A stretch of 64,000 bases of DNA from Mucilaginibacter roseus (GCF_021215455.1 NZ_JAJPWV010000001.1:310001-374000); one strand, 5' to 3'; numbered from the stretch's first letter, positions 43,060 through 55,837 are shown. Numbers and translations: made by a program. Notes: a model not told the origin generated them from the letters alone.

Positions 43060-43872
43060 ATGGAGATATTTTCGTTAAAAAACAAGGTTGTCATTGTAAC
43101 CGGCGGTACCGGTGTTTTAGGCGAAGCCTTTATAAACGGGATAGTTGATGCCGGGGGCGCTGTGGCTATTCTTGGCCGGAACCAGGCAGTTGCAGAACAA
43201 CGGGCTGCAGACGTGAACAACCGCGGCGGAAGGGCGATAGCCCTTGTAGCTGATGTACTTAATGAGGAAAGCCTCATAGCTGCCCGCGGGAAAGTGCTGA
43301 AAGCGTTTGGCCGAATTGATGGTTTGGTAAACGGCGCGGGTGGCAACAAGCCTGCAGGTGTTATTGACCCGGCGGCCGATATATTCAAACTGGATATGAA
43401 CGGCTTGCGCGATGTGATGGATTTGAACCTATGGGGATCCATGCTGCCAACACAGGTTTTTGGCGAAGCTATGGCAACAGGAGGGCAGGGTAGTATTGTA
43501 AACATATCCAGCATGGCATCGCAAACGGTTATCAGCAAGGTTTTAGGCTATACTTTAGCAAAAACGGCGATTGATGCTTACACCCGTTGGTTTGCCGTTG
43601 AAATGGCTGCCCGTTATGGCGATAAGCTGCGGATGAACGCGCTTGCTCCCGGCTTTTTCATTACCGAACAAAACCGTAACCTGCTTACACAACCCGATGG
43701 AAGTTTCACCCAACGCGGGCTGTCCGTTATAAGGCAAACACCTTTTAAACGCTTTGGCGATCCCGACGAATTGGTCGGTGCTTTAATCTGGCTATTGAGC
43801 GATGCCTCAAAGTTTGTTACCGGCACCGTGGTGAATGTGGATGGTGGTTTTGCCGTAAATAGTGGGGTGTAA
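43060..43872 (+). CDS. uxuB: SDR-family D-mannonate oxidoreductase (fructuronate reductase)
   Basis: A 270-residue short-chain dehydrogenase that probably reduces D-fructuronate to D-mannonate. It shows VVIVTGGTGVLGEAFINGI, GRNQAVAEQRA, LVNGAGGNKPAG (a glycine-rich loop typical of this SDR subgroup), the catalytic GYTLAKTAIDAYTRW and LAPGFFITEQNRNLL plus VNVDGGFAVNSGV. This is the short-chain type, different from the long-chain UxuB of E. coli. Gene order with uxuA supports the assignment. The 48-base gap to GH43 and 43-base gap to uxuA suggest a common mRNA. Another SDR substrate is possible but less likely. Confidence 0.88.
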   Translation: MEIFSLKNKVVIVTGGTGVLGEAFINGIVDAGGAVAILGRNQAVAEQRAADVNNRGGRAIALVADVLNEESLIAARGKVLKAFGRIDGLVNGAGGNKPAGVIDPAADIFKLDMNGLRDVMDLNLWGSMLPTQVFGEAMATGGQGSIVNISSMASQTVISKVLGYTLAKTAIDAYTRWFAVEMAARYGDKLRMNALAPGFFITEQNRNLLTQPDGSFTQRGLSVIRQTPFKRFGDPDELVGALIWLLSDASKFVTGTVVNVDGGFAVNSGV

Positions 43873-43915
43873 ATAACTGTCTTAAAAAGTCCCGGGGTTA
43901 ATAATCAATCATTAT

Positions 43916-45109
43916 ATGAATGTACAAGATCTGGAACAGACCTTCAGGTGGTTTGGCCCTAATGACCCGGTTACGCTTGCTGCTATAAGTCAAACCGGCG
44001 CTACCGGAATAGTAACCGCTCTGCATGATGTAGAGGCCGGGGAAGTATGGCAGCCACAAGCCATTGCGCAACGCAAGGCATTGATTAAAAACGCTGGTTT
44101 GCGATGGTCTGTTGTGGAGAGTGTTAATGTTCATGAAAGCATCAAAATAGCCTCTCCATTGCGCGATGGCTACATAGATAAATATATCAAAACGCTGCAA
44201 AACCTGGGCAAAGCGGGCATCAAAACGGTTTGCTACAACTTTATGCCGGTGTTGGATTGGACGCGCACCCATCTTGACTATCGATTGCCTAATAACGCAT
44301 CCGCTTTGCGATACCATGCCCCCGCAGTAGCGGCTTTTGATTTGTATATTCTGGAGCGTGAAGCAGCTTTTACAGAGTTTACGCATGAGCAGCAACAGGC
44401 AGCCAAAGCTTACCTCGACGGCCTTACGGCAGATGATCGGGAGGTAATTGTGCGCACTATTTTGGCTGGTTTGCCGGGTACTGATAAAGTTTATACGATA
44501 CCTGAATTCAAGGAGTACCTTAAAAAATACGCCTTGACAGATACCGCCACCCTTAAAGCTAACCTTTCTTATTTTTTACAAGCTGTAATGCCACATGCCG
44601 AACAAGCAGGTATTAAATTATGTATCCATCCGGATGACCCACCTTTCCCGATACTGGGTTTACCCAGGGTAGTATCTACAGAAGATGACTTGCGTGATGT
44701 GGTTAATGCATATCCATCGCCAAATAACGGTATCACGTTCTGTACAGGCTCCCTTGGTGCACGAGCCGGTAATGATCTGCCCGGAATGATTGAGCGTTTG
44801 GGTACGCATATCCACTTTCTACATTTGCGCAATGTGCGCCGCGAGGCGGATGGCAGCTTTTATGAGGACGATCATTTATCCGGTAATACAGATATGTTCA
44901 AAGTAATGCAAGCTGTTATTAGAGAGCAGTTTGTTCGTGCAAATGATGGACGTGAGGATGTAGCCATACCCATGCGTCCGGATCATGGGCATAAAATACT
45001 GGACGATTTTAGGTACGATACTTACCCGGGCTACTCCATTATAGGCAGGCTTAAAGGCCTCGCCGAATTGCGCGGACTTGAAATGGGGATAAAACGCAGT
45101 ATATTATAA
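43916..45109 (+). CDS. uxuA: D-mannonate dehydratase
   Basis: Removes water from D-mannonate to give 2-keto-3-deoxy-D-gluconate. The 397 residues match UxuA: FRWFGPNDPVTLAAISQTGA, ALHDVEAGEVWQ, VVESVNVHESIKI, AGIKTVCYNFMPVLDWTRT, CIHPDDPPFPILGLPRVVST, FCTGSLGARAGNDL and a C-terminal MRPDHGHKILDD. The conserved Cys and His metal ligands lie in the HPDDPP, CTGS and RPDHGH blocks. It ends a GH10-GH43-uxuB-uxuA series and converges on HTCS 2 with 24 bases between stop codons. It metabolises glucuronic acid released by the GH67 enzyme of this locus. The preceding isomerase (UxaC) and the KDG kinase/aldolase must be encoded elsewhere. Confidence 0.95.
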   Translation: MNVQDLEQTFRWFGPNDPVTLAAISQTGATGIVTALHDVEAGEVWQPQAIAQRKALIKNAGLRWSVVESVNVHESIKIASPLRDGYIDKYIKTLQNLGKAGIKTVCYNFMPVLDWTRTHLDYRLPNNASALRYHAPAVAAFDLYILEREAAFTEFTHEQQQAAKAYLDGLTADDREVIVRTILAGLPGTDKVYTIPEFKEYLKKYALTDTATLKANLSYFLQAVMPHAEQAGIKLCIHPDDPPFPILGLPRVVSTEDDLRDVVNAYPSPNNGITFCTGSLGARAGNDLPGMIERLGTHIHFLHLRNVRREADGSFYEDDHLSGNTDMFKVMQAVIREQFVRANDGREDVAIPMRPDHGHKILDDFRYDTYPGYSIIGRLKGLAELRGLEMGIKRSIL

Positions 45110-45133
45110 ATCGTTTATTTGGGGTCAAGGTTC

Positions 45134-48100
45134 TTATGCATCCTGCAATTTGCGTTTAACCTCAATGTATTCTGACGGTACCATGTTGTACTTCTCTTTA
45201 AAAGCTTTGGTAAAGTAGTTCGGGGTAGAAAAGCCTGCCTGGTAGGCAATTTGTGCGATGTTCATATCGCTTTTCTCGAGCAATACGGCAGCCTTTTCCA
45301 GCTTAACAGAGCGGATAAATTCAACTGGCGACATGCCCGTAATATCCAGCAGTTTTTTGTAAAGCGATACGCGGCTAATAACCAGTTCGCGGCTTAAACC
45401 CTCAACAGATAGCTGCGGATCAGTTAAGTTATGCTCAATGTATTGCATCACTTTGTTTAAAAACTTTTCGTTTTCTGATTCGATCACCACGTTACCGGCT
45501 GTAACCTGCAACTGGCGCGAGTAAGTTTCGCGTGCGCTGCGGCTTTGGGTTAACAGGTTCCTGATCTTTACCTCCAATACCGCGAAGTTGAAAGGTTTGG
45601 TAATGAAATCGTTAACGCCCGATTCAAGTCCTTTGATCTGGTCGTTCTCCGCGTTTGAGGCGGTGAGCAATATCACAGGTATATGTAAGGTGCGCTTGTC
45701 TGATTTGAGTTTTTTGCCCAGGTCAATGCCATTCATTAACGGCATATTGATGTCTGACACGATTACATCCGGATGGCGCGACAAAGCCATCTGCCAGCCT
45801 TCTTTCCCATTTGCCGCCTCATAAATACGGTAATGTGCTTTGAGATTATCTTTTAAGTAGAACCTGAAGTCCTCGTCATCGTCTATAATCAAAACCGATG
45901 GCATGTTTACCAAATCATCAGTGGGTGTTTCTGTAGGTTCTTCCTCTATAATAGCTACAGGTTCGGGCGTAACAATTTCCGGCTCCGGCGTTGTAGAGAC
46001 TTCATTATCCGATTCAGCAACCTGCAACGCAATCTCAAAAACAAAACGGCTGCCTTTTCCCGGTTCGCTTTCCGCATAAATTTGTCCGCCGTGCATCTTC
46101 ACAAATTCACGGGTTATTGACAAGCCGATGCCCGAGCCCTGGTTCAGAATAGCTGGCCCTGTTTCCGTTTGATAGAAACGGTCAAATATCTTTGATAACA
46201 CGTTGGCAGGAATGCCTATACCTGTATCAGTAACTGAGCAGGTTATATTCGCTTTATCTGTACCATCAATGTCATTAACAGCAAGCTCAACCGTTATATG
46301 GCCACCTTCCTGGGTAAATTTAAAGGCGTTTGATAGCAGGTTGAACAGAATACGCTCCACCTTGTTGGGATCAAAATACACAAAGGCCCTGTGGTTATCT
46401 GTAGTAAATTTCAGGTTGATCTGTTTACGCTCTGCAAGGTCTGTAAACGAGTCGGTCACCTCGCGTATGTATTGCACAATTTCACCCCGGCCAAGCTTAA
46501 GTTTCAGCTCCGCTTCTTCCATTTTCCTGAAATCAAGCAATTGGTTCACCAGGTTAAGCAAACGGCGCCCATTGCGCTTTATAAGCCCCAGCTGACCCGT
46601 CAGTTCAGGCTCTTTTATTCTCTCGATCAAATTATCTACCGGCCCCACAATAAGCGATATCGGCGTGCGGAACTCATGGCTCAGGTTAGTGAGAAATTTA
46701 ATTTTAAGCTGATCCAGTTCGCGCATATGTTCAGCTTCCCGGCGCTGGCTTTCAATGGCCTGTTTAGCCTGCTGCCGTTCCTGTTGCAGGGCAAACTGTG
46801 TTTTTAGCTTGCGTATGCCCCTATGCCTGATGTAAAACAGAAGTGCAAGGCCAGCTGCCAGGTAAGTAATAAATGCATAAACTGATAACCAAAACGGTGG
46901 GGCTACAATTATTTTTATTGTTCTGCCCTTGTCGTTCCAAAGCCCGTCGTTATTACTTGCCCTAACCTGAAACTCATAAGTTCCGGGGTTGAGGTTGGTG
47001 TACGATGCGGTATGCTCTTTACCAGCGGTTACCCAGTCGCGGTTGAAGCCGATCAGGCGATATTTGTACCTGTTTTGCTGCGAGTTTGTATAATTAAGCG
47101 CTACAAAGCTGATCGAAAAACTTTGCCTGTAATCCAAATGAATTTCCTTTGCCAGCAAGATAGGTTGGAGTATAGGGCCTTCATCCGCAGGCATTACGCG
47201 TTTATTATCCACTTTGAGGTCGGTAAGCACCACCGGCGGAACGTTTTTGTTCCGGTTCATGCCCAGCGGGTTAAAATGGTTGAAGCCTTCCTGGCCGCCA
47301 AAGTATAGTTCGCCGTTTACGGCACGCAAACCGGCACCGCGTACAAACGGGTTATTTTGTAAGCCGTTATGATGCGTATAATTGATAAAGCTCTTGTTAT
47401 TAGCATCGAATGAACTGATGCCCTGGTTGGTACTCAGCCATAACCGCCCGCTGCTATCTTCCAGGAGCTTTTGAACTACATCATTCGCCAGCCCGTCATT
47501 TTCCGAAAAGGTTATAAATTTATCTGTTGCACCATCAAGCAGGCTTAAGCCGCCGCCGCTCGTACCCGCCCATATCCGCCCGCGGCTGTCCTCAAGCAGG
47601 GATAGCACATAATCATTAGGGAGGTTATTATTTGTTTTGTTATAAAATTTAAACCTGCGGGTGGCCGGGTTCCAAACCGAAATACCGCCACCAAACGTGC
47701 CAACCCACATTTTACCCTGACGATCTTCAGCGAAAGATCTGATAATATTATTCGCGGGGTATCGCGCGTCGTTAACGCTGCCTAAATCGTTGGTTATCTT
47801 TTCTATTACCTGTCTCTTCGGGTTGTAAATATTAATACCACCGCCATTGGTGCCTATCCATAAATTGCCTTTGCTATCCTCTTTTAAACAAAATATGTCG
47901 TTAAAATTTAAGTCGATGCTACTTGCACCTTTTGTGAATTGGCGGTACGTCCCGGTGGCGGGGTTATAAGCAAAAAGTCCGTCGAGGTAAGTGCCTATCC
48001 ACAGTTGGCCATCCTTAGCCATTTCAAGCGCAAGCACGGCCATTCCATGCGGGGTTCCCTCGCGCTTAGGTTTAATGTTAATATGGTCAAAAAGTCCGGT

Positions 48101-49294
48101 TTCCGGGTGATACAAGTTTAAGCCGCCTCCATCAGTGCCTATAAATATTCCTTTACGTTTCCACTCGGCAAATGAGGTAACTACCGAGGCGCTTAAGCCT
48201 TTACTATCAAAAGGATTACTTTCCTTGCGGCTAAAGTGACTGAAGTTTTTGTCGTACTTGTTTATACCACCCTGAAAAGTGCCTAGCCAGTAAATACCCA
48301 GCTTATCAATATAAATGGATCTGACCGACCTGCTTGAAAGGCTGCTTTTGTCGCGTTTATCAGGTTTGTAAGTTGTTACGGCGCCGGTTTTGGTATTTAA
48401 TATATCAAGGCCTTCCTCTGTTCCAAGCCACAGGTCGTTATTACGGTCAGGTGCTATTGCGTATACAATATCGCTGCTTATGCCGCCCTTAGCATTAGGG
48501 TTGTGTTTAAAGTTGGTGAAAGTTTTGCCGTCATTATTCAACTTGCTTAAGCCACCAACGGTACCTACCCACAAATTATGTGCATTATCCTCGTTTATTG
48601 ATAATACCAGGTTAGCCGCCAGGCTGGTATTGTCATCACTATTATGCGCGTAAAGCGTGAAAGTTCCGTTTCTGGCGTTGTAAAGGTATAGTCCCCGGTC
48701 ACTGCCAAACCACATTCGTTGCCTGCTATCTTTGTATGCAGAGAGGAATACCTTTGTTGTGGGCTTCCCCGCCGCGTTAGTGCCGGTTGGTATGCGCGTC
48801 ACTTTACGTGTGTTAATGTCAATGCTAAACAAGCCATCGTAGCATCCCACCCAAACATTATTGTTACTATCGCCGCAAATTGATGTTACCGCGCCACCGA
48901 TAACGTTACCCGGCACCGAATTGAAATTGAAGAAAGAATTGGTGTTTCGATTATACACACTCAACGATCCGCCGTTGGTACCAACCCACAAGGTACCGCG
49001 CTTGTCCTCGTAAAGCGCAGTTATATGATTTGCGCCGATACTCGATGTATCCCCGGCTACGTAACGATAGATGCGGAAGTTAGTGCCATCATACCTGTTC
49101 AATCCATCCTCGGTAGCAAACCATAAAAAGCCATAACGGTCTTTAAGTATAGCGTACACGGTGTTTGATGATACCCCATCTTTTGCAGTAAGCGTACTGA
49201 AATTTATTGATGCGTTTTGAGCAATTGAATAAAACGGTACAAAAAATAAAACTACAAGCAACAGTATGGTTCGTTGCACGGCTATCTTCATCAT
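45134..49294 (-). CDS. Hybrid two-component system regulator (HTCS) 2 of the xylan locus
   Basis: A 1386-residue paralogue of the HTCS at 36310. Order: signal peptide (IAVQRTILLLVVLFFVPFYS), periplasmic propeller repeats, Y_Y_Y domain (YRLIGFNRDWVTAGKEH) and a membrane helix near 810. Then HisKA with His873 (TNLSHEFRTPISLI), HATPase (NLLSNAFKFT, DTGIGIP, QGSGIGLSI), a Pro/Glu-rich linker (EIVTPEPVAIIEEEPTETP), a receiver with Asp1181 (IVSDINMPLMNG) and an AraC helix-turn-helix (VISRVSLYKKLLDITGMS). The two sensors are conserved in kinase and receiver but differ in the propeller, so they may see different xylan fragments. This gene is divergent from the GH43/CE/SusCD genes, its probable targets. 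Confidence 0.94.
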   Translation of the reverse strand: MMKIAVQRTILLLVVLFFVPFYSIAQNASINFSTLTAKDGVSSNTVYAILKDRYGFLWFATEDGLNRYDGTNFRIYRYVAGDTSSIGANHITALYEDKRGTLWVGTNGGSLSVYNRNTNSFFNFNSVPGNVIGGAVTSICGDSNNNVWVGCYDGLFSIDINTRKVTRIPTGTNAAGKPTTKVFLSAYKDSRQRMWFGSDRGLYLYNARNGTFTLYAHNSDDNTSLAANLVLSINEDNAHNLWVGTVGGLSKLNNDGKTFTNFKHNPNAKGGISSDIVYAIAPDRNNDLWLGTEEGLDILNTKTGAVTTYKPDKRDKSSLSSRSVRSIYIDKLGIYWLGTFQGGINKYDKNFSHFSRKESNPFDSKGLSASVVTSFAEWKRKGIFIGTDGGGLNLYHPETGLFDHINIKPKREGTPHGMAVLALEMAKDGQLWIGTYLDGLFAYNPATGTYRQFTKGASSIDLNFNDIFCLKEDSKGNLWIGTNGGGINIYNPKRQVIEKITNDLGSVNDARYPANNIIRSFAEDRQGKMWVGTFGGGISVWNPATRRFKFYNKTNNNLPNDYVLSLLEDSRGRIWAGTSGGGLSLLDGATDKFITFSENDGLANDVVQKLLEDSSGRLWLSTNQGISSFDANNKSFINYTHHNGLQNNPFVRGAGLRAVNGELYFGGQEGFNHFNPLGMNRNKNVPPVVLTDLKVDNKRVMPADEGPILQPILLAKEIHLDYRQSFSISFVALNYTNSQQNRYKYRLIGFNRDWVTAGKEHTASYTNLNPGTYEFQVRASNNDGLWNDKGRTIKIIVAPPFWLSVYAFITYLAAGLALLFYIRHRGIRKLKTQFALQQERQQAKQAIESQRREAEHMRELDQLKIKFLTNLSHEFRTPISLIVGPVDNLIERIKEPELTGQLGLIKRNGRRLLNLVNQLLDFRKMEEAELKLKLGRGEIVQYIREVTDSFTDLAERKQINLKFTTDNHRAFVYFDPNKVERILFNLLSNAFKFTQEGGHITVELAVNDIDGTDKANITCSVTDTGIGIPANVLSKIFDRFYQTETGPAILNQGSGIGLSITREFVKMHGGQIYAESEPGKGSRFVFEIALQVAESDNEVSTTPEPEIVTPEPVAIIEEEPTETPTDDLVNMPSVLIIDDDEDFRFYLKDNLKAHYRIYEAANGKEGWQMALSRHPDVIVSDINMPLMNGIDLGKKLKSDKRTLHIPVILLTASNAENDQIKGLESGVNDFITKPFNFAVLEVKIRNLLTQSRSARETYSRQLQVTAGNVVIESENEKFLNKVMQYIEHNLTDPQLSVEGLSRELVISRVSLYKKLLDITGMSPVEFIRSVKLEKAAVLLEKSDMNIAQIAYQAGFSTPNYFTKAFKEKYNMVPSEYIEVKRKLQDA

Positions 49295-49581
49295 ATTAGG
49301 GCGGCAAGGGTGCCGTATTGGTTTTATTGCAACTAAAATTAGCTATAAATGCCGAATGCCGAAAGTATCAAACGCGATACCATTACAATCAATTAAGGCG
49401 TAGTTATGATTTAAATGTCTTATATTGAGTATTTTATGTAGAATTAGTTAAAAGCTAACACTTTTATTACTTAACATTTGTGCTATAAAAAAAGACAATT
49501 GCAGTATTGCCGGTATATGGTTTATTCCATTTTTGTTCATCAGTGAAACCTGTTGCACAATTACCAAATCCCTGATATTTT
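49295..49581. promoter_or_regulatory. Divergent promoter region between HTCS 2 and a GH43 gene
   Basis: 287 bases without a gene. A short inverted repeat GTATC-N6-GATAC lies at 49365-49380. No exact TAnnTTTG box is recognised, as expected if transcription of the GH43 gene depends on an activator. Confidence 0.35.
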
Positions 49582-52397
<2,816 letters not shown>

Positions 52398-52423
52398 AAG
52401 AATAGTTTTAGTTTAAATAGTTT

Positions 52424-52470
52424 AACCGGTCAGGTAGTGAAGGAGTTCCTTTACCTCCGCGACCGGTTTT
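52424..52470 (+). terminator. Terminator of the GH43-esterase transcript
   Basis: AACCGGTC (52424-52431) pairs with GACCGGTT (52461-52468), the interior can pair further (GGTA and AGGA with TCCT and TACC), and a T-rich tract follows. Confidence 0.8.
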
Positions 52471-52657
52471 TTATTTTATTCTTGGAGGTAAACACTCATA
52501 AGTCCTTTTTGAACATTAGTTATATAACATTTGTCAATTTGTTATACCGCTCAATGCCCTTAAAATTGACCTTTGATATGTTCAAACGCAGATCGCCGTT
52601 GTTTGATCACCAGTTATAAACCAATTATTTTTTTAAAGCAGATTTCTTTTTAGTCAG

Positions 52658-52694
52658 ATAAACAAGTTCGCTTGTTTATTGCAATCGATTGCAA
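52658..52694. promoter_or_regulatory. Two adjoining inverted repeats, LacI-type operator candidate
   Basis: ATAAACAAG-TTCG-CTTGTTTAT (52658-52679) is a perfect 9-bp-arm inverted repeat. It overlaps by one base the perfect 16-base palindrome TTGCAATCGATTGCAA (52679-52694). The CG-centred palindrome resembles operators bound by LacI-family repressors. The site is 81 bases before the susC ATG. Confidence 0.6.
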
Positions 52695-52774
52695 ATGAGC
52701 AAAGGTTTAATGATTAAGATGAATTAATGAGCCAATTTTTACAACCTCATAGATGAACACATCAATAAACAATT

Positions 52775-55700
52775 ATGAAAGAAAAACTACAAACATTTAA
52801 AAGGCCATCGCTGCTTTTGTTGCTATTGCTGCTCATGGGAGTGAGCGCATTTGCACAAACAAAAAAAGTAACCGGCAAGGTGGTTGATGAAAAGAACCAA
52901 CCATTGCCGGGTGCAACGGTTAAAGCGCAATCCAGCAATGTATCAGCCGCTACGGATGCAAACGGAGATTTTACTATCAATTTGCCGGCGGGTGAACAGT
53001 CGGTAGTTGTTTCGTTCGTGGGTTATGCCAATATGGTGCAGGCTTTAAACGGGCAGGATCAATTAACTATTAAACTAAATCCGAACAGTAAAAACCTGGA
53101 GGATGTGGTAGTTATAGGTTACGGTACGCAACGCCGCGAAGCGGTTACCGGTTCCGTCGCGTCAATCGGTGGCGATAAAATGCGCGAGGTACCGGCCCCA
53201 AACATCAGCCAGGCCATACAAGGGCGTTTACCGGGTGTTGATATATCGCAAACCTCAACACGCCCCGGTGCCACCACGCAGATATTGATACGTGGGCAGC
53301 GCTCATTAACGGCAAGTAATGACCCATTGATCGTATTGGATGGTATCCCCTTTGTTGGGTCACTGGCTGATATCAACCCCAATGATGTTAAGAGCATCGA
53401 TATATTAAAAGATGCATCAGCCACAGCTATCTATGGTTCACGCGGTGCCAACGGTGTTATATTGATCACCACCAATCGCGGCCAGATGGGGGGCAATGCA
53501 AAAATTACCTATAACGCCTACTATGGTACGCAAGAGGTGTTTGCCCCGTACCCAATGATGAACGGTCCGGAATTTGTAGCGCTGCGTAAGGCAGCCGGAA
53601 AATTTACTAACGGAGCAGACGAAGCTGACGATGTAAATATTGACTGGCAAAATCTTTTATACAGAACCGGTACCGTAAACAGCCACGATTTCGGCGTATC
53701 AGGCGGGAGCCAGACCGGCAGTTATAATTTTGGCGGCGGTTATTATAAAAACCAGGCGGTAATTCCAACCCAACAGTACACCCGTTACTCGCTGCGGGGT
53801 TCTGTGGATCAACAGGTTGCCAAAATTTTTAAAGTAGGCTTTACTACCAACAACAACTATAACCTTACGGAAGGCAGCCAGGTAGGTATTTATGGTGCGC
53901 TAAGCAGCTCGCCTATAGCTAACCCGTATAATGCCGATGGTTCCCTAAAAAGAACCATAAAAATGCCGCAGGATGAAACATACATCCTAACCAAGGACAT
54001 TGTAAATAATTTACAGGACGAATGGTTGAATGAAACGCGCGGATTTGCCACATATAATTCAATTTATGGCGAAGCCCAGATACCTTGGGTAAAAGGATTG
54101 AAGTATCGTGTTAACCTGGGTTTGGATTTTATCCAGAATAACAACGGCTATTACACCGGGCAGGGCATAAACAGCTCGGTGCCTACATCGCTTTCGGTAG
54201 CAGGCGTAACCAATTCCCAAAATTACCACTGGGTAGTTGAAAACCTGTTAACCTACGACCGCACGTTTGCCGAAAAGCATAATTTTAATGTAACCGCCCT
54301 GTACTCTGAAGAACAAACTAAGTACAACAGTTCTTCCATGTCGGCCAAGAATATCCCTTCAGATGCCTTTCAGTTTTATAATCTTGGTCAGGCAACCGGT
54401 GAGATAACTATTGGTAATGGCAACTATAGCCTGAGCGGATTACGCTCATACATGGGTCGTGTGATGTATTCTTATGATGATAAGTATCTTATATCGGCTA
54501 CTTTACGTTCTGATGCTTCATCACGCTTGGCCCCGGGTTACAAGTGGCATACCTATCCGGCCGTATCATTGGGTTGGAATGTGAATAACGAATCCTTTAT
54601 GAAGGATGTTAGCTGGGTTAACCGCGCTAAGGTGCGCCTGGGTTACGGCCAAACCTCTAACCAGGCGGTAAATGCGTATCAAACGCTTGGCGCGCTTAAC
54701 ACCCGCCAGTACAACTTTGGCGAAACTAATTATGCTACAGGGTATTATGTAACCCAATTGCCTAATGCAGCTTTAGGGTGGGAGTACTCTGAAAACTGGA
54801 ACTACGGTTTAGATTTTACCTTGTTTAACAACCGCTTATCAGGTACGGTTGAATACTATGTTAACAATACTAAGGATCTGTTATTGAGTGTAGGCTTGCC
54901 GCCAACATCGGGCGTTAACAGCTACACCGCTAACGTAGGCCGGACGCAAAACAAGGGTTTGGAGCTAAGCTTGAACGGTACCATCATCAACAACAAGAAT
55001 GGCTGGACCTGGGATTTAGGTTTCAACATTTATGCAAACCGCAATAAGTTAGTCGCACTGGCATCAGGCCAAACCCGCGACGAAGGTAACGGCTGGTTTG
55101 TGGGCCATAACATCAACTCTATATTTGATTACGAGTACCAGGGCTTGTGGCAAGAGGGAGACCCTTATCTTAATATACTGGAGCCGGGCGGTAACGTTGG
55201 TATGATCAAAGTAAAATATACCGGGCCGGTTGATGCTAATGGCCAGCCAACACGCGCCATTGGCGCTGCCGACAGGCAGATCATTGACGTTGATCCTGAT
55301 TTTCAGGGTGGTTTCAATACCCGTGTAGCTTATAAGGGTTTTGATTTTACCATGGTTGGTGCATTTAAAAGCGGTGGCGTATTAATCAGCACACTTTACG
55401 GATCAGGCGGTTACCTGAATATGCTTACCGGCCGCCGTAATAACGTTAAGGTTGACTACTGGACGCCTGAAAATACAGATGCCCGTTATCCTAAACCGGG
55501 CGGTATTCAAAGCGGTGATAACCCTAAATATGGCAGCACCCTCGGTTATTTTGACGCATCTTATTTAAAAATACGTACTATGTCATTAGGATACAACTTA
55601 GGTCAATTGCTGCCGAAGAGTTCTAAGATAAATATCCGTACCTATTTTACCGTGCAAAATGCCTTTGTGTTGTTCTCTCCGTACCACAAAGAGTCGGGCA

Positions 55701-55837
55701 TGGATCCGGAAACAAACTCCTTTGGTAACGAAAATGCTGCTGTTCCGCTGCCGGAGTCGCAAAGAAGGTTCCTGACCATCGGTACCAACACCCCTTCAAC
55801 CCGCAATTTTATTCTTGGTCTTAACGTAACATTTTAA
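52775..55837 (+). CDS. SusC-like TonB-dependent outer membrane transporter
   Basis: Imports oligosaccharides (here presumably glucuronoxylo-oligosaccharides) through the outer membrane using TonB energy. The 1020 residues start with a signal peptide (RPSLLLLLLLLMGVSAFAQ), a CarboxypepD_reg-like domain (KVTGKVVDEKNQPLPGATVK to about 95), the TonB-box region VVVIGYGTQRREAVTGSVAS, a plug (about 110-235; RGANGVILITTNRG) and a 22-strand beta barrel. It ends FILGLNVTF, a typical terminal strand with the C-terminal Phe. SusD follows after 11 bases. One SusC/SusD pair only is present. The operator-like repeats upstream suggest additional repression beyond the HTCS sensors. Confidence 0.95.
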   Translation: MKEKLQTFKRPSLLLLLLLLMGVSAFAQTKKVTGKVVDEKNQPLPGATVKAQSSNVSAATDANGDFTINLPAGEQSVVVSFVGYANMVQALNGQDQLTIKLNPNSKNLEDVVVIGYGTQRREAVTGSVASIGGDKMREVPAPNISQAIQGRLPGVDISQTSTRPGATTQILIRGQRSLTASNDPLIVLDGIPFVGSLADINPNDVKSIDILKDASATAIYGSRGANGVILITTNRGQMGGNAKITYNAYYGTQEVFAPYPMMNGPEFVALRKAAGKFTNGADEADDVNIDWQNLLYRTGTVNSHDFGVSGGSQTGSYNFGGGYYKNQAVIPTQQYTRYSLRGSVDQQVAKIFKVGFTTNNNYNLTEGSQVGIYGALSSSPIANPYNADGSLKRTIKMPQDETYILTKDIVNNLQDEWLNETRGFATYNSIYGEAQIPWVKGLKYRVNLGLDFIQNNNGYYTGQGINSSVPTSLSVAGVTNSQNYHWVVENLLTYDRTFAEKHNFNVTALYSEEQTKYNSSSMSAKNIPSDAFQFYNLGQATGEITIGNGNYSLSGLRSYMGRVMYSYDDKYLISATLRSDASSRLAPGYKWHTYPAVSLGWNVNNESFMKDVSWVNRAKVRLGYGQTSNQAVNAYQTLGALNTRQYNFGETNYATGYYVTQLPNAALGWEYSENWNYGLDFTLFNNRLSGTVEYYVNNTKDLLLSVGLPPTSGVNSYTANVGRTQNKGLELSLNGTIINNKNGWTWDLGFNIYANRNKLVALASGQTRDEGNGWFVGHNINSIFDYEYQGLWQEGDPYLNILEPGGNVGMIKVKYTGPVDANGQPTRAIGAADRQIIDVDPDFQGGFNTRVAYKGFDFTMVGAFKSGGVLISTLYGSGGYLNMLTGRRNNVKVDYWTPENTDARYPKPGGIQSGDNPKYGSTLGYFDASYLKIRTMSLGYNLGQLLPKSSKINIRTYFTVQNAFVLFSPYHKESGMDPETNSFGNENAAVPLPESQRRFLTIGTNTPSTRNFILGLNVTF

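Larger units (their letters stand above)
52398..52774 (+). promoter_or_regulatory. Intergenic region upstream of susC
   Basis: 377 bases with no convincing gene. It holds a terminator near its start (52424-52470), two touching inverted repeats (52658-52694) and an AT-rich stretch to ATG 52775. The terminator-plus-operator arrangement indicates that susC has its own promoter. No exact TAnnTTTG box was found. Confidence 0.6.
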
